DNA of 64,000 nt from Euryodendron excelsum (GCA_033060915.1 CM065397.1:17287501-17351500); one strand, 5' to 3'; shown: positions 12,952 through 26,847, counted from the first letter of the stretch. Made by a program: numbers and translations. Notes: a model not told the origin generated them from the sequence alone.

Positions 12952-15900
12952 GCCCCCCAGGCTGGACATTCCTTTTGTCAATGTAGGTGACATGGCTCTC
13001 ATTTTCTCATTGGCCTCCTTGTTCACCTGTTGGGAGGTCAGTGTTACTAGTCTCTATATGAAGGGGTTTCTTTTATTTTTTTTGAGTTATTCCATTTGGC
13101 ATTTTGGCTGGTAGGGCTGTTGGAACACTTGGTGGGAAAAGGGTATAATGTGAAGAATTTTCTGAGATGGATTAGTGAAATTGGGTATGAGGAAGTGAGT
13201 CCAATAGAACTAACAGTTGCAAATGCCATACTTATCTCAATTTTTTCGCTTATATTAATCAAAGTCATTGAGAAAATTTTGTTGTCTTTTTTATTTGTGT
13301 GCATCTGTTATGAACCTTTTATATTTTTATCACTGGTAAATGTTCACTCACCGAATAGCACGTAGGGCAAAAAAAGTCCAAACCAACATGCACATGCGCG
13401 ACAACTTAACCCTATGTTTGAATCTTGGATTGGTCGAGGAAAGAGAAAAAGGATGTGAAATTATTTTTTTGTTTGGTTGCGAGAGAAAGTGAAGGGTAAT
13501 CGAATGTAAAAACAGAATTAGGTAAGAATTTGAAAATTTTCATTTTCTTCTCTTTTTTCATTCCTTTTTCGTGTCCTTTTCAATTTTCTTAATAAATTTG
13601 AAATCCAAAGGAATTCGATTTGACTTTTTTTCAAGTGGTATTTCTGCTCCTTAGTTCAAGCACTATTTTCTTAGAATTATGCCCTGTTTGATAACACAAT
13701 TATACACTAAAAAACTGAATGTATTTATTGGATTTACTATTGTGTGTGTTTGGTGATTAAATCTGGCAATTGATTGAAAAAGGGTCTTAATTCTTTTATC
13801 GGTGCAAGATGGTTTCCATTTTCATTTTTAAGTGACATGTTTATCTTAATCTTTTTTAGATTTTTAATAAAAGTATGGGAAACTCAATAATAAAATTTTT
13901 AGTTTACCCGATTTGATAACACAATTAACACTTAAAAGTAGTAATAAATGTATTGAGTAGTTCCACAATTAAATGAGTCGGATAATTTATAATTACCGAC
14001 CACTTAAATCTGAAAGTTGAAAAAATTAAATCAATTGGCTAGTTTTTTTTTTTTGTTATTATTTTAAAATCGTCAATTAGCCAGCTTTACGTAGTGTTTT
14101 GATTGGACAATGATAACATTTGGTTGTAAATTAATTTGCAAGTAGCTTTAAAGAAGTAGAGCTAAAGAAACCATCGGCAGAATTTCTGGTAGATGCAGAA
14201 GAAATCGTCCCACCTAATTGTCTGGAAGGCCTACTTGAGTTGGTTGGTTTTGTTCGATTCTACGAGACGATCAGTACTGTGCTAGACCCAACTGAAATTG
14301 ATTTATGTACACCCTTACTTGAAATAGTTGTTAGACTCTTTAACAACTATTTTCCCCTCACGTGTTTAAAGAAATCTTAAAGAATTCCCATCCTGAGTAG
14401 CTAGATTCAAGCAGGCATTCCAGCAAAAAGGAGTCATTTTTGAATAGGATGCTAAACAAAGATGCGTGGTTTAGTTGTGTTTTGTTACCAACGCGACAAC
14501 CACGGTTTCTATTAGAATTGAATGAGCTTCCCTGCAGAGGCTATAAAGAAAAGAGGGGGTTCGGCTCCCTCTATACCTTCATATTTAGAATTTTTTAAAT
14601 TTCTTATCTTACTATATCATGTGTTAGTCGTTTGAATTTAACGTATAATGTTATTTTATTTAAACTCATAATTTTATTTACTGTTAAAAAGAACTAACAA
14701 AAGAGATCGTGGGTTTAAATCGGATAACAATATTATCGGTTAAATTTTATTTATTAACACATGGCCCAAAAGATAAGAAATTTGAATAATTCTGAATATT
14801 AAGGTAGTGTTTGGCAGAGCTTTGATAAGGACTTTTGAAGCTAAAAAGTCCTTCCAACTAAAAATTGTTTGTTTGATGGGATTTTCTCAATGGGCTTCTG
14901 CTAGAAGTGTGTCTTCTAGAAGCCCATCTGGCTGAAGCCAGCGAGAGTGGCTTCCAAAACTACTTCTGGCCAAGTCGTTCGGTCATTTAAATTATTATTT
15001 ATAAAATCCCCATTTTGCCCTCAATATTTATTATATCTTGCCACTACGAGCCCTACTACTTGTTATAATAACAAATTTAGAATTTACACAAGACTAGAGA
15101 TCTAACTATCTAAGCAATCTCCTCCTCATCATCATCATCATTATCTAAAACCTATTTGATCTCTATCTCTCTCCATAGATTTAGCTTGCCTTCTGTGTTG
15201 TTCTTCCCCTCCTCCAACTGTTAGCACAAATATGACTCTTTAACATTTTTATTTATTTTAGAAGATTATTTGTAAATCAATACACTGAAAATTTAGCCAT
15301 ATGAGTCGGTTATGAGCTCAAATTGATTTCCATTAAGATGAAATAAAAAAAATTAATTATTCAATAATTATAGGCATAATCTATGGTGAATTTGGACAGA
15401 ATTCGGTTGCAATAATTGGCGGAGTCAGAAAATTCATTAAGGGGTCAACAATTAATCATAACAAAATATAAATTTTTTTGTAATCAACAATATGACACTT
15501 GACTTTCATATATACATATAATGTGTACTAATTCATATATATATAGATGAGTTTTTAAAGCAAAATAATTATTTAAGAGAGTATTTACAAAGTTTTAGTG
15601 GGCAAAAATTTAAAAATGTTAATGTAACTATAGGTAAAAATAGAATATTTAAAAACTTGAGGGGACATTTATAAAATTTCAGAGGAGAAAATTGAAAATC
15701 TTTCTTAAAATTATAGACAAAAATAAAATATTTAAAAATTTGAGGAGGGCATTTCTAAATTTTTGAGGGCTAAATTGAAAATAATTTTAAAAACTAAAGG
15801 TAGAAGTGCAATTTTTAAAATTGCCCCCACTGGGCACATGATCCTTTCCCCACTGACTGCAATAAACTATGTTCAAAGAACAAATAAACCTAATTCATCA

Positions 15901-17629
15901 AACAAAAAAAAAAAAACAAGAACCCTTACAACTGTCCTATTTTATATGCATCACCAAACACTTTATCCAATTGAAAAGAACTTTATAAGAAGAACTTTCT
16001 ATAAGTCCATTTTAACGAAGAACTTTCATTTGCAAAAGTTACACCAAACGAACCGAGAAAAAAAGAAAATCCAATGGTTAGGTAGCACTACGTTATCAAC
16101 AATCATTACTATAGCATTGTGACATGTAGTCTTTTATACATCAACAATCTAAATTTGTGAGAAAATAGAGTAACTTTTACAAAAAATATGTCACATCCTC
16201 CTATGACCTCTTGTGTAGTCAGTTAAAAACCTGAACACTCTATAACTATAAAATAAAAAAATAAAAAAACACATAGTGTTATGATTACAAGTGGTGGATG
16301 TCCACCACCCACGTGAAAATGTCTGGTGGTGGATTCCACCACTCAGCCATTATTGTACTGCATAAAATCATTTCACGCAGTGCACTCCTCTTTATAAATA
16401 GAGGAGCTTGGCTATGAGCAAAACACACAAGAAACAAAGAAGAGAGAAAAAATAGAGAAGAGAGAAGAAAACAAATGATATAGATAAAATATTCAAGTTC
16501 AAGTTGTATTTTATATTTTGTCCTATGATAGAAATAAAGTCTTGGGTGATCAAGAAGATCTACCCCTAATAGTTTCAAAAGAATTATCTAACTATTATTT
16601 GATAGCTTTAGAAGAACTAATTTTATTATATACTGTATTTGGTTATTTTGCTTACTTTGTATTCATTTAGTTTTATAACACATAAATCAATCTTATATCA
16701 AACAAAAGCTGAAAGTAAGCTGTGACCCAAAAAAAAATAAAAAAAATTCAATGCTACTTAAATTTTCTTCTAAAGATTTTTGCAAGTCACAAATACAAAA
16801 CCATTTATATAATTACTATTGAGATTTTTCTCTGTAGCTTATAGACTTTTTTAATGTGCGTTACCTTGCAATTTCAACTCTTGGACTTGAAACAAAAATC
16901 TTTCTTTTCATTTTATGGTTAATTATAAACACCCTTTAAATTATAACTCAGTATCAATAAGTCTTACTAAACTCTAAAACGTAAAATATTGACCTCATGA
17001 ACTATCAATTTGTATTAATCAATCTCTTTTGGTAGCAATATATTAGCAATATATTAGAAGAGTAGATGATAAATTATCATGTTACTTTTACATGTTCACA
17101 AAAGGTTATTTTATACCTAAATTACTTTTATCTATTTTGTAATAATTGTCTAATGATTGAAATATCTCTTGTATTGCCCTATATTTACATGTCATTTTTA
17201 GCGATATTTTAGTAATTAGATAATTATTATAATAAGAGAAGATCGACTTAGGTATAAAACTATATTTTTGTGAATATATAAGTCGCATAACAAAATTTTC
17301 TCTATTTTACTAACGAATTGTTAATAGAAGGTATTAATTGATAGAAATTAGTAGTTCAAGAGTTAACTTGTTACATTTTAAAGTTTAGAAAAACATAGTG
17401 ATACTGAGTCCTAGTTCAGGAGTATGTTTCTAATTAACCTTTCATTTTATATATCCCATGGGCGTATAGACGAAATAGAAATTAAGATGTTTTATGAATC
17501 TTAACTCTTGGATTTAAAAACATAACAAGAATAATTATCGAATGAGAATTTTTAAAAAATCAAGGTGTTTTATTGAAAAAGAAATTATCATAAATGTAAC
17601 CTGTGATTATCATAAATGTGAGTTGCAGT
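12952..17629. other. Intergenic spacer with decayed repeats
   Basis: AT-rich, no supported gene. A partial direct duplication (TTTGATAACACAATTA at about 13687 and 13913) looks like repeat debris. A candidate hAT-like element lies at 14813-16053. At 16385-16410 a TATAAATA sequence is followed by an A/G-rich leader-like stretch, possibly the promoter part of an old LTR, but no ends could be defined. Confidence 0.5.
14813..16053. mobile_element. Possible decayed hAT-like element
   Basis: The left edge contains GTGTTTGGCAGAGCTTTTG-like sequence and the right edge, reverse complemented, contains CGTTTGGTGTAACTTTTG. Imperfect inverted ends of the GTTTGG type are common in plant DNA transposons. 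No target duplication was found and the 1.2-kb interior has no transposase. Confidence 0.3.
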
Positions 17630-18295
17630 TAGGGATGACAACAAATCAGGTTCGGGTTGGAGAAGCTTCCCCCGCCCCGTTTAAGTAAATAGGCCCTTGA
17701 CCCCGACTCGACCCCACTTGGTTCTAACCCCGAACCCAAACCTGTAGTTTAGAACCCCATCCGCCCCGCACCGCTCCGAAATCTTGCTTGACTACTCCGC
17801 TGCAACTGGGTGATTGGTTCTCTTATTAACTCCACCTACTGGTTTCTCAATGCCCTCAATGGTGCCACCAAAAGATTCTCACCTTCTCAGAATCGACTTT
17901 AGTGAGCTGCTTACTTGGACTTGACGTTGCAATCGCCGGCAACTCCATTGATACAGAGGTGAGAAGAAATTAAGTTGAATTTTGTTAAAGAGAGAGGTTA
18001 GGATGACAAGGACGGTGATGTGAGAATAAAGAAATGTAGAGAGGGAGAAAAAAGGCCGCACAATCATCAAGGCCTCTCTCTCTCTTTTTCTCACTGTGAA
18101 GATAAATCCTTAAGGAAGAGAACTGCACAAGAATCAAGGTAAACTTTTGTTAAAGAGAGAGAGGGAGGGGGGAAACATTTTGCTCCTCAAAGCTACAGTT
18201 TTAGGAATTGGTGGGAATATGAAAGGACAAGTCTAATAAAGTCTTGGAAATATTGATTTCAAATGCTTCATCTAAACTTTTTGTCTAGGAATGAC

Positions 18296-18502
18296 AGTGA
18301 ATTAGAAAAAGATAGAGTTTCAATTGAATTCGTCCCGTTTGAGGAGGGTATGGAGGATTGAAAACGGGATGGGGGCAGGAATGAATGTGTTAAACTAAAC
18401 CCGTGTGGGTATGGAAACGAGAATGGACCAAGGTTTTCACACGCCCTTCCCCGTCTCGCCCCTCCCCATCCCGGCCTACCTTTGATTCTTTTCCTTGTTT
18501 TG

Positions 18503-18546
<44 letters not shown>

Positions 18547-19279
18547 TTTCCCTGTTTTTTCTCTCTCCCCCCCCCCTTCTTATTTTTTCTTCTTTTTTTC
18601 TTTCTCTTGTCGTCTCTTTTGTTTCTTTCCTTTTCCTGCTTTCCCCTCTTTCTCTCTCTATCCCCCTTGCTCTATCTTCTCCCTAACACTCTCCTCTCTC
18701 TCTCTCTCTCTCTCTCTCATGCTTCCCCCCCCCCCCCCCCCTCTCTTGTTTTTTTCTTTATTTTTCTCTTTTTAGGTAGTGGAGCAGATCTAAGACCCTT
18801 CACAATGGCGAGAAGTTGGCAAAGAGGATACGGCTAGTTGTGGTGTCCGATAGCTCTCTATTCTCAATTTCCAAGCATCCTAGGCATGAAGTGCTTAGAT
18901 CTGTAATTGATTTTTTGATATTTTAAAAAAATTTATCCTCTTACCGTTATACTCTTGGTCTCAAATCTATGATATCCTTGTGGGCTTTGAACTTCAATTT
19001 TTCTTCTATTGTCCTTGTGCATTTTGAAGAAGGTTTGCAAACTATTTGGTTGCTTAGAAATTGTGACAAAAGAAAGGAAAATTGTTCTGTCATGGACTTG
19101 ACGGGTACGGGGCGGGGGCAAGAGCGGAGGCGGGGGTGGATGGAGTTTTGTATCCACATGGCAGGAATAAACCTCCAACAAAATTCTCGTACAGATATGG
19201 AGGCGGTGATGGAGGTGAATTTTTTTAGGTAGACGCGAGAATGGAGGGCAATCCCCACCCTGGTCCAGTGCCATCCCTA
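18296..19279. mobile_element. Inner hAT element nested in the outer one, exact 8-bp target duplication
   Basis: The left end is TAGGAATGACAGTG and the right end, reverse complemented, is TAGGGATGGCACTG. TTTTTGTC occurs immediately outside both ends (18288-18295 and 19280-19287), an exact 8-bp duplication. The 984-bp interior contains a CT microsatellite, C-tracts and GC-rich pieces, but no transposase. It is younger than the element around it because it interrupts it and its duplication is intact. Confidence 0.75.
18505..18543. repeat. (CT)n microsatellite
   Basis: A continuous CT run inside the inner hAT element. It is followed by further CT-rich and poly-C tracts to about 18742, including a run of about twenty C. 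Confidence 0.9.
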
Positions 19280-19291
19280 TTTTTGTCTTTC

Positions 19292-19494
19292 AAAGTAAAA
19301 TATTGAATGTTTCAACCAAGTATAGTTTGTCTTCTATAGACTGAAGAATATAAATATATTAAGGATTTTAGTTTATAATATTTATGTATCTTCAGTCTAT
19401 AGAAGACAAACTATACTTGGTTAAAACATTTAATATTTATGTATTGAAACGAAGACAAACTATACTTGGTTGAAACATTCAATATTTTACTTGG
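19292..19494. repeat. Fold-back repeat with three arms
   Basis: The arm at 19292-19348 is repeated as its reverse complement at 19389-19436 and again at 19451-19494. The core GAAGACAAACTATACTTGG is shared by the two downstream arms. The first arm could pair with either, giving a hairpin of about 45 bp with two possible loops. It lies inside the outer hAT element. Confidence 0.85.
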
Positions 19495-20190
19495 TTGAAT
19501 GATTCAATATTTTTGTCCACTGCCACCGTGTTTTTTTAGTTTATAAATAAAAAAGTTATTTTTTTTTATTTTTACAAGTTAAAAATAAGAAAAACAAAAA
19601 ACAAAAAAACAAGATAGCAAAAAAATTAAAATTTTTTATTTATAAATTAAAAAAAAACTAAACAAAAAGTCATACAAAAGATCTGAACCCCTCCCTCTCA
19701 AAGCCCAAGCTCTCTCTCTCTCTCTCTCGCACACACACAAGCTCTATCGAAAAGGCAAAAGGGGATCCCGAGGCTGTGGTGGCTGGAATGAGGAACATTA
19801 ACTCAGATGAGCATTGGTTCTGCTGTACAAGCAAGATGATGGAGTTTTTGGGTTCTGTCTTCATGGTCTATTGGGTTGACTGGCATTGCCGGTTATGGTG
19901 TTGTTTTCTGCAGGCCTTCCTGGTGAGTAGTGGAATTGGGTTTTAACCAATGATGAAAGATCACAATCTCAGTTCAAATCAATTGGAGTAACTCACTGGT
20001 AAGGCACAACAAAGTTATCAGCACGACTTCGAGCTGGGTGTTCTTTACCCGATCCCAATCCTAACCCGATTAGGTTTGTTATTTTTCATCCCCGAACGCC
20101 CGCCCCTAACTCAATTAGACCTCTTCGAACCCGTCCCGTTCGGGTCTGGAACCCGAATCAGTTGGTTTTATTGCCATCCCTAATCGCAGT

Positions 20191-23100
20191 TATCACAAAT
20201 TTGACCGTGATTCCTACAATGTATTTTGTGATAACTGCTATTACATTAACTAATAACTATGATTAATTCAAAGAGTAATCACATTTTAGTCCTTGTGATT
20301 TGAGTCAAATTAAATTAGATGGCTCTTTGTGATTTAAAAATGAACACATGACTTCTATATGATTTAAACTTATTTACAAAATACATAAAAATTATTAAAT
20401 TTAACAAAAATTCTATTATAATAGTATTTTTATCTTTTTGTATCTCCAAGTTAGATTATTAAAAAGATGATTTGGTGAAATAAATAAAAAACCTTGAAAG
20501 ACAACTCTTTATTTTGGATAAAAGAGCCAAATAAATTTTTTAATATTTTAATTTGTAGAGATAAAATAATAAAAATGCTTCTATAACAAAAATTTTATTA
20601 AATCTACAGTTTTTATTCATTTTATAAATAATTCAAATAATAAGAGAAATTATGTATTTACTTTTAAATTACATGAGTAATATGATTTTAGGTCAAATCA
20701 TTACAAGATAAAGTGTAATTAACTCTTAATTCAATATTAATTACCTTCAATGTATGGTACCTTTGGTACCGTAGCCGTTCCGTAACCACCAAGCTAGCCA
20801 GCCCGCTAGGGCATTCATATTTCAATTTAATCGGAAGAAGACAAGGGGGAGGCGGCCTTTTAGGTTCATTGAACCTAGACGGTTTTCAATACGCTACGCC
20901 CGTTATTAGATCGTCTGACCTGGTGATGTTTCATTGGCGGAACTCAACTTCATCACTTAGCTGTTTTGTTAAGTGGCGAGGAGGAAAAAGAGGGGAAAAA
21001 AAAATGATAAGTGGTGTTCAATAATAATTTTTGTGAATTAGATGTTGTGAGAGTTATTTATCAACTTGTACCTTGAGTAAGGTTGGATTCAATTAAGACT
21101 TGGTTTTTTTCAAAGAATCCAACGAGGCAAGAGCTATTTTGGTTGCACCAGAAAAGCTACACTTATCGCCATTACTCTTTTCTGTTTTGTGGTGCTAGAG
21201 AATGAATGGAGTAGCCTATTAGCAGCTAGAGCCATTTGCGGAAGACTTATCACACCTATGTTGAGAATGCAGTTTAGGTTTTATCGCGAGTTTTAGAAGC
21301 TGAATAAAATGTTTAACCTTAGTAAGTGACTATGAAAACTCGAACTCAATTATTGAATAATGAAATCTGAGTTCTTATTCATTGAACCACTCACTTGATG
21401 ATCCCACTATCCCTTTCATTCAGCCAAAAAGATAATTGTTGACCATTCTCTATAATTTTGAAATTTGAGTAATTATAATTTATAATACTTTGTTAGGAAA
21501 ATTTATTCCAAGGAAAAGGAAGAGTGAGAGACGTGGTTGAGAGAGAACCAAGTCCTCAACCGATCAAGTTCTTAGATTCTTCTCGGATCCTTCTCATCTT
21601 TTCCTTTTTGTATGGAATGTTTAATTTTAGAAAAACTTAATGTGAAATTGACACCATATACGAGTCTTTAAATTGAGGCTCAAGTTTTATGCCATGATTA
21701 TCTTACGATAAATTTTTCACATAAAAATACAATGAGATCATATCAAATTTCGTAGTCAAAGATTGACATTTCCTTTCATTGGACCAGCCAGCTCTCATTT
21801 GATCTACCCATTCTATTGGGATATGTGGGCTCATTTCTTGATATATTTCTCCCATTTCCACCACCAAAATAGACTTATTATAAGAAAATAATGACAGGGT
21901 AGGTGTATGATTTTTATTTTTTTATTTTATTTTTTTATCCTTAGATGAAATAATTAAAATATGAGTTTGCGAGAAGTAGCATAAGGCTATTTCATAACTA
22001 GGACTGTAAGAGAGTCTAGCTGAGCAGAGTAGGGCTAGATATTGGGCGGGCTGGGCCGGGCCCACACAATTTTTTTTTTTATCGGGTTCAAAATCAAATC
22101 ACAAGTCTGCCTAATTAAAAAAATTACATTTCTAAACCTGCCCATTTAATATAAAATTTGTTTATATATAATTTTTTTTCTATAAATAATATTGAATAAC
22201 ATATACATACATATAATATTAAAATATATTATTTTATATATTTTCGGGCTGGGTCAGGCTTTAAAGACAATTCCTTAGCCTGCTAATTAAATTAATCAGG
22301 TTTAAAACAATTCTCACGCCCTATAATTTATGAATGGACTTGGAAAGGCCTATCGAGCTCATGGCCCTATGGCTATCCCTAGAACGAGGTAAGGAGTTGT
22401 TCAAATTTAATTTAAAAGCTATAATGAATTTGGAGTTGAGCTTATAAATTATTAACTACCAGAGCTTGAGAACGGATAATTACCAAGAGATAGCCCTACA
22501 AGGCTCTTTCATTATATTTTTTTTTATGAATATCTTGATAATTATCCATAACCTGAGATTATCTTCTTTTTTTCTAGAATGCAATTGGTTGTCAACATCT
22601 TTAATTCTGAGATAGGAAAGTGCAATGCTATCTTCTGAGGAGGAAAGTTCGAAAGCCTCTCTCTCTCATTACATCAATCTATTGGAGTCAAGGATTGTTG
22701 GGGCTCATCCGCTATCCTTGTGGATGGCGAAGTTTCCGCCTTCTTTGTGGCCTTCTCCTACTTAAAAAAGAAATTATAATCATCCAATATAATAAGAATA
22801 ATATTAGAGCTAACCGTTTTTTTTACCGAATTTTTTTTATGGATGATGGGATTCATATTATCTAATACATGTGAAATTTATTTACTTTGTGTCTATTCGG
22901 GATGAAAATTGAGTACAAAGCTAGTGATTGTAGTATTTTTCATATAATAATTCATTAAAATTATAACGAGTAGATACCAGATTAAATTTGAATAACTCAA
23001 TGTGATATCTACTCCTTACAATTATAAATAACATGAGCTTTTAAGTTTAATCATTCCTCACACTTTCTTGTGACTAGTAATCATTCATGTAATATATAAA

Positions 23101-25135
23101 GTTTACATGATTTATATGTATTATAGTCATGTAGGAACTCGATGGAAAGCCTGAATACCCTATAACTAAAAAAAAAAATTTCTGCCATTTTTGCGCCAAA
23201 CATGCTAATAATATTTCTCTAGTATTTGGCTTAGGTATTGCATCCAATCACGAGAGTATATAAAGGAGAAGCCTTGGTTAATCACTTGTGTGTGCTAACA
23301 CAAGTGATTTATTGTGTGGGAGCACCAATTGTGTGAGTGTGCGGATGGCCATGGAATTAGCATTGCATACATCAATGGTTTATTGAATTAACGTGTGAGT
23401 TGTACGTTGAGTGAGCATTAAGCATATATAGTGCATTGTATTATTGTAATATCATGGTATATATTATTGGTGTAAATTTAAGATGTTATTTTAATTTTTG
23501 TTGCGTACTCAACATTCTATGTCCTTTTTCTTAAGCTTTTTTTCCCTTTTATACAAGGCAAAGGGGAAGGGGATGGGGTCAGCAGGGTTCAAACCTCCGC
23601 CTAAATGAACAAGTTCATAAAGCTCAACTGAACCAGACATATTACTCATCTTTTTTTTTTAAGTTTAAACATAAGTGAATAGATTTCATATAAATTTATT
23701 AATGGGTTCGCTCACTGAATTCGGTATCTATTAATTCATGTTTTGTAGAGAAAAGTACTACTCTTCCCAATCACTATGGCTTAGATCCACTTCTAATTAA
23801 AACACTGCCTACATGTACAATTCCAATTTACCTGACATTTACTGCATAGATAACTTACGTGCTGCAATTATATTTCTCATCAATGAGCTATTTTTTTTTT
23901 TTCTTTTTAAATTTTCATTATGCCGGAGTTACCTGACATTTACTGAATTCGGTTTTTGGTTTTTTAAAATTTTTGACACCATCAACAACAGGCACGCATG
24001 AATGATTGAGAAACTCAAGTAATGCTATACAGAGGAAAATTCAATAGATATACTTACTTGGCGAAAGACAATTTTCAATGACTTACATTTTTTTTATTTA
24101 TTTTTTAAGTCAAAACGTACATAATTTACTTATGGATGCCGTCGACTCGATTAACTTACGTCTCTAATTAGTAGTATTCTCACATTCTTTTCTATGTGGC
24201 ATCATGGTTCCATTCAAGATATGGCAAAAAGATCATAATGTTTTTGCTATAACAAATATATTGTAATTAATTCAAGCCAACTCAATTAAGTCTTAACATG
24301 ACTCATGTAAGATTGCCCCTTGTTTAAAGAGACGGCCAATGTAATTTTAGCATTTATAGTTAGACCTAAGTGAATTGCCTACAAATATCATATTATAATA
24401 AGCAATGTATGAGTGTGACGGTCATATGAGATAGTTTTTCATCCAAGAATAGCAGTGTGATGAGCCCATTGCATATTGGATGTTTTAGGGACGTTTTTAA
24501 AAATGCTCGTAAAGAAGAGATTTACAACATTTCAAAACATGGACGAAATAAAATGTAAATCATCCTTTATTGGCATTTTAAATTACTTTTTAAAATTTTC
24601 TTATGTATCAAATTAGTTAGGTGTACAAACGCCTCCAAGCATAACGGTAAGACTTCAGAAAGTGCTCTCGCATGCTTACAATGGATTCAACTCCTCTCCA
24701 GTTCTGATAAAAATTAGAATAAAAACCGGTAAGCAATAATACAGTTAATTAATTTATTGACATGGCAATTTATATACCGTTAATCTTAGGTTTCAACGAT
24801 GTATTGTAACCTTTTATATTGAAATTGAAGAGAAGATGGATCCTTACAGTTTGGAGTTTGTAAAACGGCACAAGAAACAGATTTTGTATCCTTTTTGAAT
24901 GCCACAAAAACTTCAGCAGCTAGATCTTCGATTGCTATTTCGATATGCCTTTACAAACACCACAAAAGTTTTCAAGAGCACAGAACTAGGGGAAAAGCAC
25001 CACAGTATAATCTTTAGTGAACATAATCTCGGGTTAGGAAAAGAAAATCCATAAGAATAAAGAATATAGTATTCGGGATTTTAGATTCGTACTATTTCTG
25101 CCATGTTTTTTATTGTTTATGAAAAATGCTATTCT
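20191..25135. other. Intergenic AT-rich spacer
   Basis: No gene is supported. Features seen: GC-rich pieces at 22021-22080 and 22370-22381 that resemble decayed hAT ends but lack a matching target duplication; a TATA-like sequence with a leader-like stretch near 23255-23330, possibly an old LTR; and a B-box-like GGTTCAAACC at about 23586 followed by poly-T near 23650, a weak hint of a SINE. Confidence 0.45.
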
Positions 25136-25298
25136 TATAGATTTTTATGCAAAATCTTGCACCAGAATGATGTGATAGTGACGGTTTTATAATTAAAAGC
25201 TATTGTGGTGAGTATTGTGTTTTAAGTGAAAAACTCTCATTTAAACACATCATCCTGTATAGAATTTCTATATAATTTTTTTTTTATTTGTATAGCAT
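25136..25298. mobile_element. MITE copy A (ATGCTAT-ended family)
   Basis: It starts ATGCTAT and ends ATAGCAT. Just inside both ends is an AT-rich arm, then a conserved (A/G)GATGATGTG block in inverted orientation. Length is 163 bp. Related copies lie at 34404-34566, 31955-32115 and, shortened, 28504-28551. No coding capacity. Confidence 0.6.
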
Positions 25299-25997
25299 TA
25301 CCCTTTTTTATTTCATATATATGATGAGCTTATTATTATGGGGAAAATGTCTAGTAGTCAGGTAGTACGAAGTTTTTCTGTAGTACTCATGCATATCAGA
25401 TTTTGTTATATGTTATTTACCACATTAAAAGTCTTAATTATCATTAAATTACAAATTCATGTTACTGAAGTAGTAAACAAACACTCATTATCTTATGTTT
25501 CATTTAATAGAGATAAGTACTGAACAGTTGGTATTAGCTGACTACTGGAATTTTACGTTACTATGAGATACCACGTAGAAAAAGTTTAGTGGTCAAATAA
25601 TGCCAACTATTCATGGACACATTTATTACATCAGTAATATAAATTTATAATTAATTAAAAGAATTTTAATATAATAAATAACACATGACAAAATCTAATC
25701 AGAATGAATACCGAAAAATCTCCTATTAACTGGCTACTAAACTTTTTTTCTACTTAAAGTAGTTTTTTTTTTTATACAAGGCAAAGGGATGGGCCCGTAG
25801 TTTATGTACCATATCACTAATTTTTTGAATATTTATCCGAGGTAAGAATTGCATTGGCCAATTCTTTGAACTAGGAAAACTTATTCGGCTCTAGAACTTC
25901 ACCTCTTCTGACAATATCTTTGCCACGTATCTTAAATGACGTGGCAGGTATGTTGTGCTCTACAGACAGTGAGAGAGACGTGTGATATATGTAAGTC

Positions 25998-26034
<37 letters not shown>
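25299..26034. other. Spacer upstream of the ACR3-like promoter
   Basis: AT-rich, no gene seen. It ends in a (AG)n microsatellite at about 25998-26030. Confidence 0.5.
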
Positions 26035-26305
26035 TGAGCTGAGAGCTAGCAAGCTAGCTTACAAGACACGTATTTGGATGCATGGGAGAGTTTTAGCATC
26101 CGAGAAGCTGGCCCGAAACAGAGGAGAAATAAGCGGGCAATGATAGGGGGTAAAGACTAGAAATAGTTGACAAAATCAATCCAAACGTGGCCGATAACAT
26201 ATGATGAGAGAGAGAGAGAGTGAGTTTGCAAGATACGTAATATTTGCATGCTCGGATAGCAGTGTGTTAACGTCCTAGAAGTTGGCCCGAAACAGAGGGA
26301 AAAGA
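26035..26305. repeat. Upstream direct duplication, two diverged copies about 172 bp apart
   Basis: Both copies run from a GA-rich tract through AAGA(C/T)ACGTA, a GCATG-containing stretch and GTTAACGTCC/TTTAGCATCC to AG(A/C)(A/T)G(T/C)TGGCCCGAAACAGAGG. The copies occupy about 26040-26130 and 26210-26305. They form part of a region upstream of the ACR3-like gene built from repeated blocks. Confidence 0.65.
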
Positions 26306-26748
26306 AAAATTCTATTCGTATGGGACTTTTATATATAAAAAAAATAGTTCGAGAATGATTTGATAAGAGAAGTGACAGTGACACTTGATATTAAACCTCA
26401 TTTTGTTGGGTATTTATACATATTTAGAATATGTATAATTAAAACGTGTTTATTAGAACCTCATTTCATTGGTAATTAAAACCTAAACATGTTCTAATTA
26501 TGCAACACACAAAAAAAATGTTCTAATTAAAACTTCATTATTAGAATGTGATAGTTATACACGGTTTGTTTTAAAATAAGAAATTCTTATTCAACTTCAT
26601 TATTATGTCCGAAATTTTATATAATTTTTTAATTTGTATACCAATCTTGGTTTAATTATTACATCATGTGTGGAAATAAATATGTCGGTAATGATAAGGT
26701 AAGATTAGAAAGAGTTTGACTAAATCAATACAAACGTGGCCGATAAAT
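26137..26748. repeat. Upstream block repeated about 552 bp apart
   Basis: A block of about 60 bp, ending in AATCAATCCAAACGTGGCCG, occurs at 26137-26196. A close copy ending in AATCAATACAAACGTGGCCG lies at 26689-26748. The shared ACGTGG core is a possible bZIP-type site; that is inference. The DNA between is AT-rich with no gene. Confidence 0.65.
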
Positions 26749-26847
26749 CTCTTTTGACTACAATTTATGTGCATCTCTCCCTCTTTAACACCCCAACCTG
26801 ACTATTCCTCTCTAGAACAATCCCTACCACTCATTTCTTTCCACCCC

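Larger units (their letters stand above)
17630..20182. mobile_element. Non-autonomous hAT element (outer) with 8-bp target duplication, 6 of 8 matching
   Basis: The left end is TAGGGATGACAA and the right end, reverse complemented, is TAGGGATGGCAA; both are followed by GGTTCGGGT-like sequence. Flanks are GTTGCAGT (17622-17629) and ATCGCAGT (20183-20190), matching at six of eight positions, which suits an old insertion. The interior lacks a transposase and holds a second hAT (18296-19279), a fold-back repeat (19292-19494) and C/T-rich runs. Open frames over the CT runs are composition artefacts. Confidence 0.7.

Noticed and set aside
16290..16580. TATA box and A/G-rich leader resembling an LTR or pararetrovirus-type promoter
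   Set aside because: No matching element ends, primer site or coding remnants nearby; too weak to assign.
18403..18837. 144-codon Ser/Leu/Pro-rich frame
   Set aside because: Composition follows CT and C runs; no domain, and it lies inside a hAT element.
22000..22381. Possible hAT element with GC-rich ends
   Set aside because: Flanking 8-mers do not match and the left end is poor.
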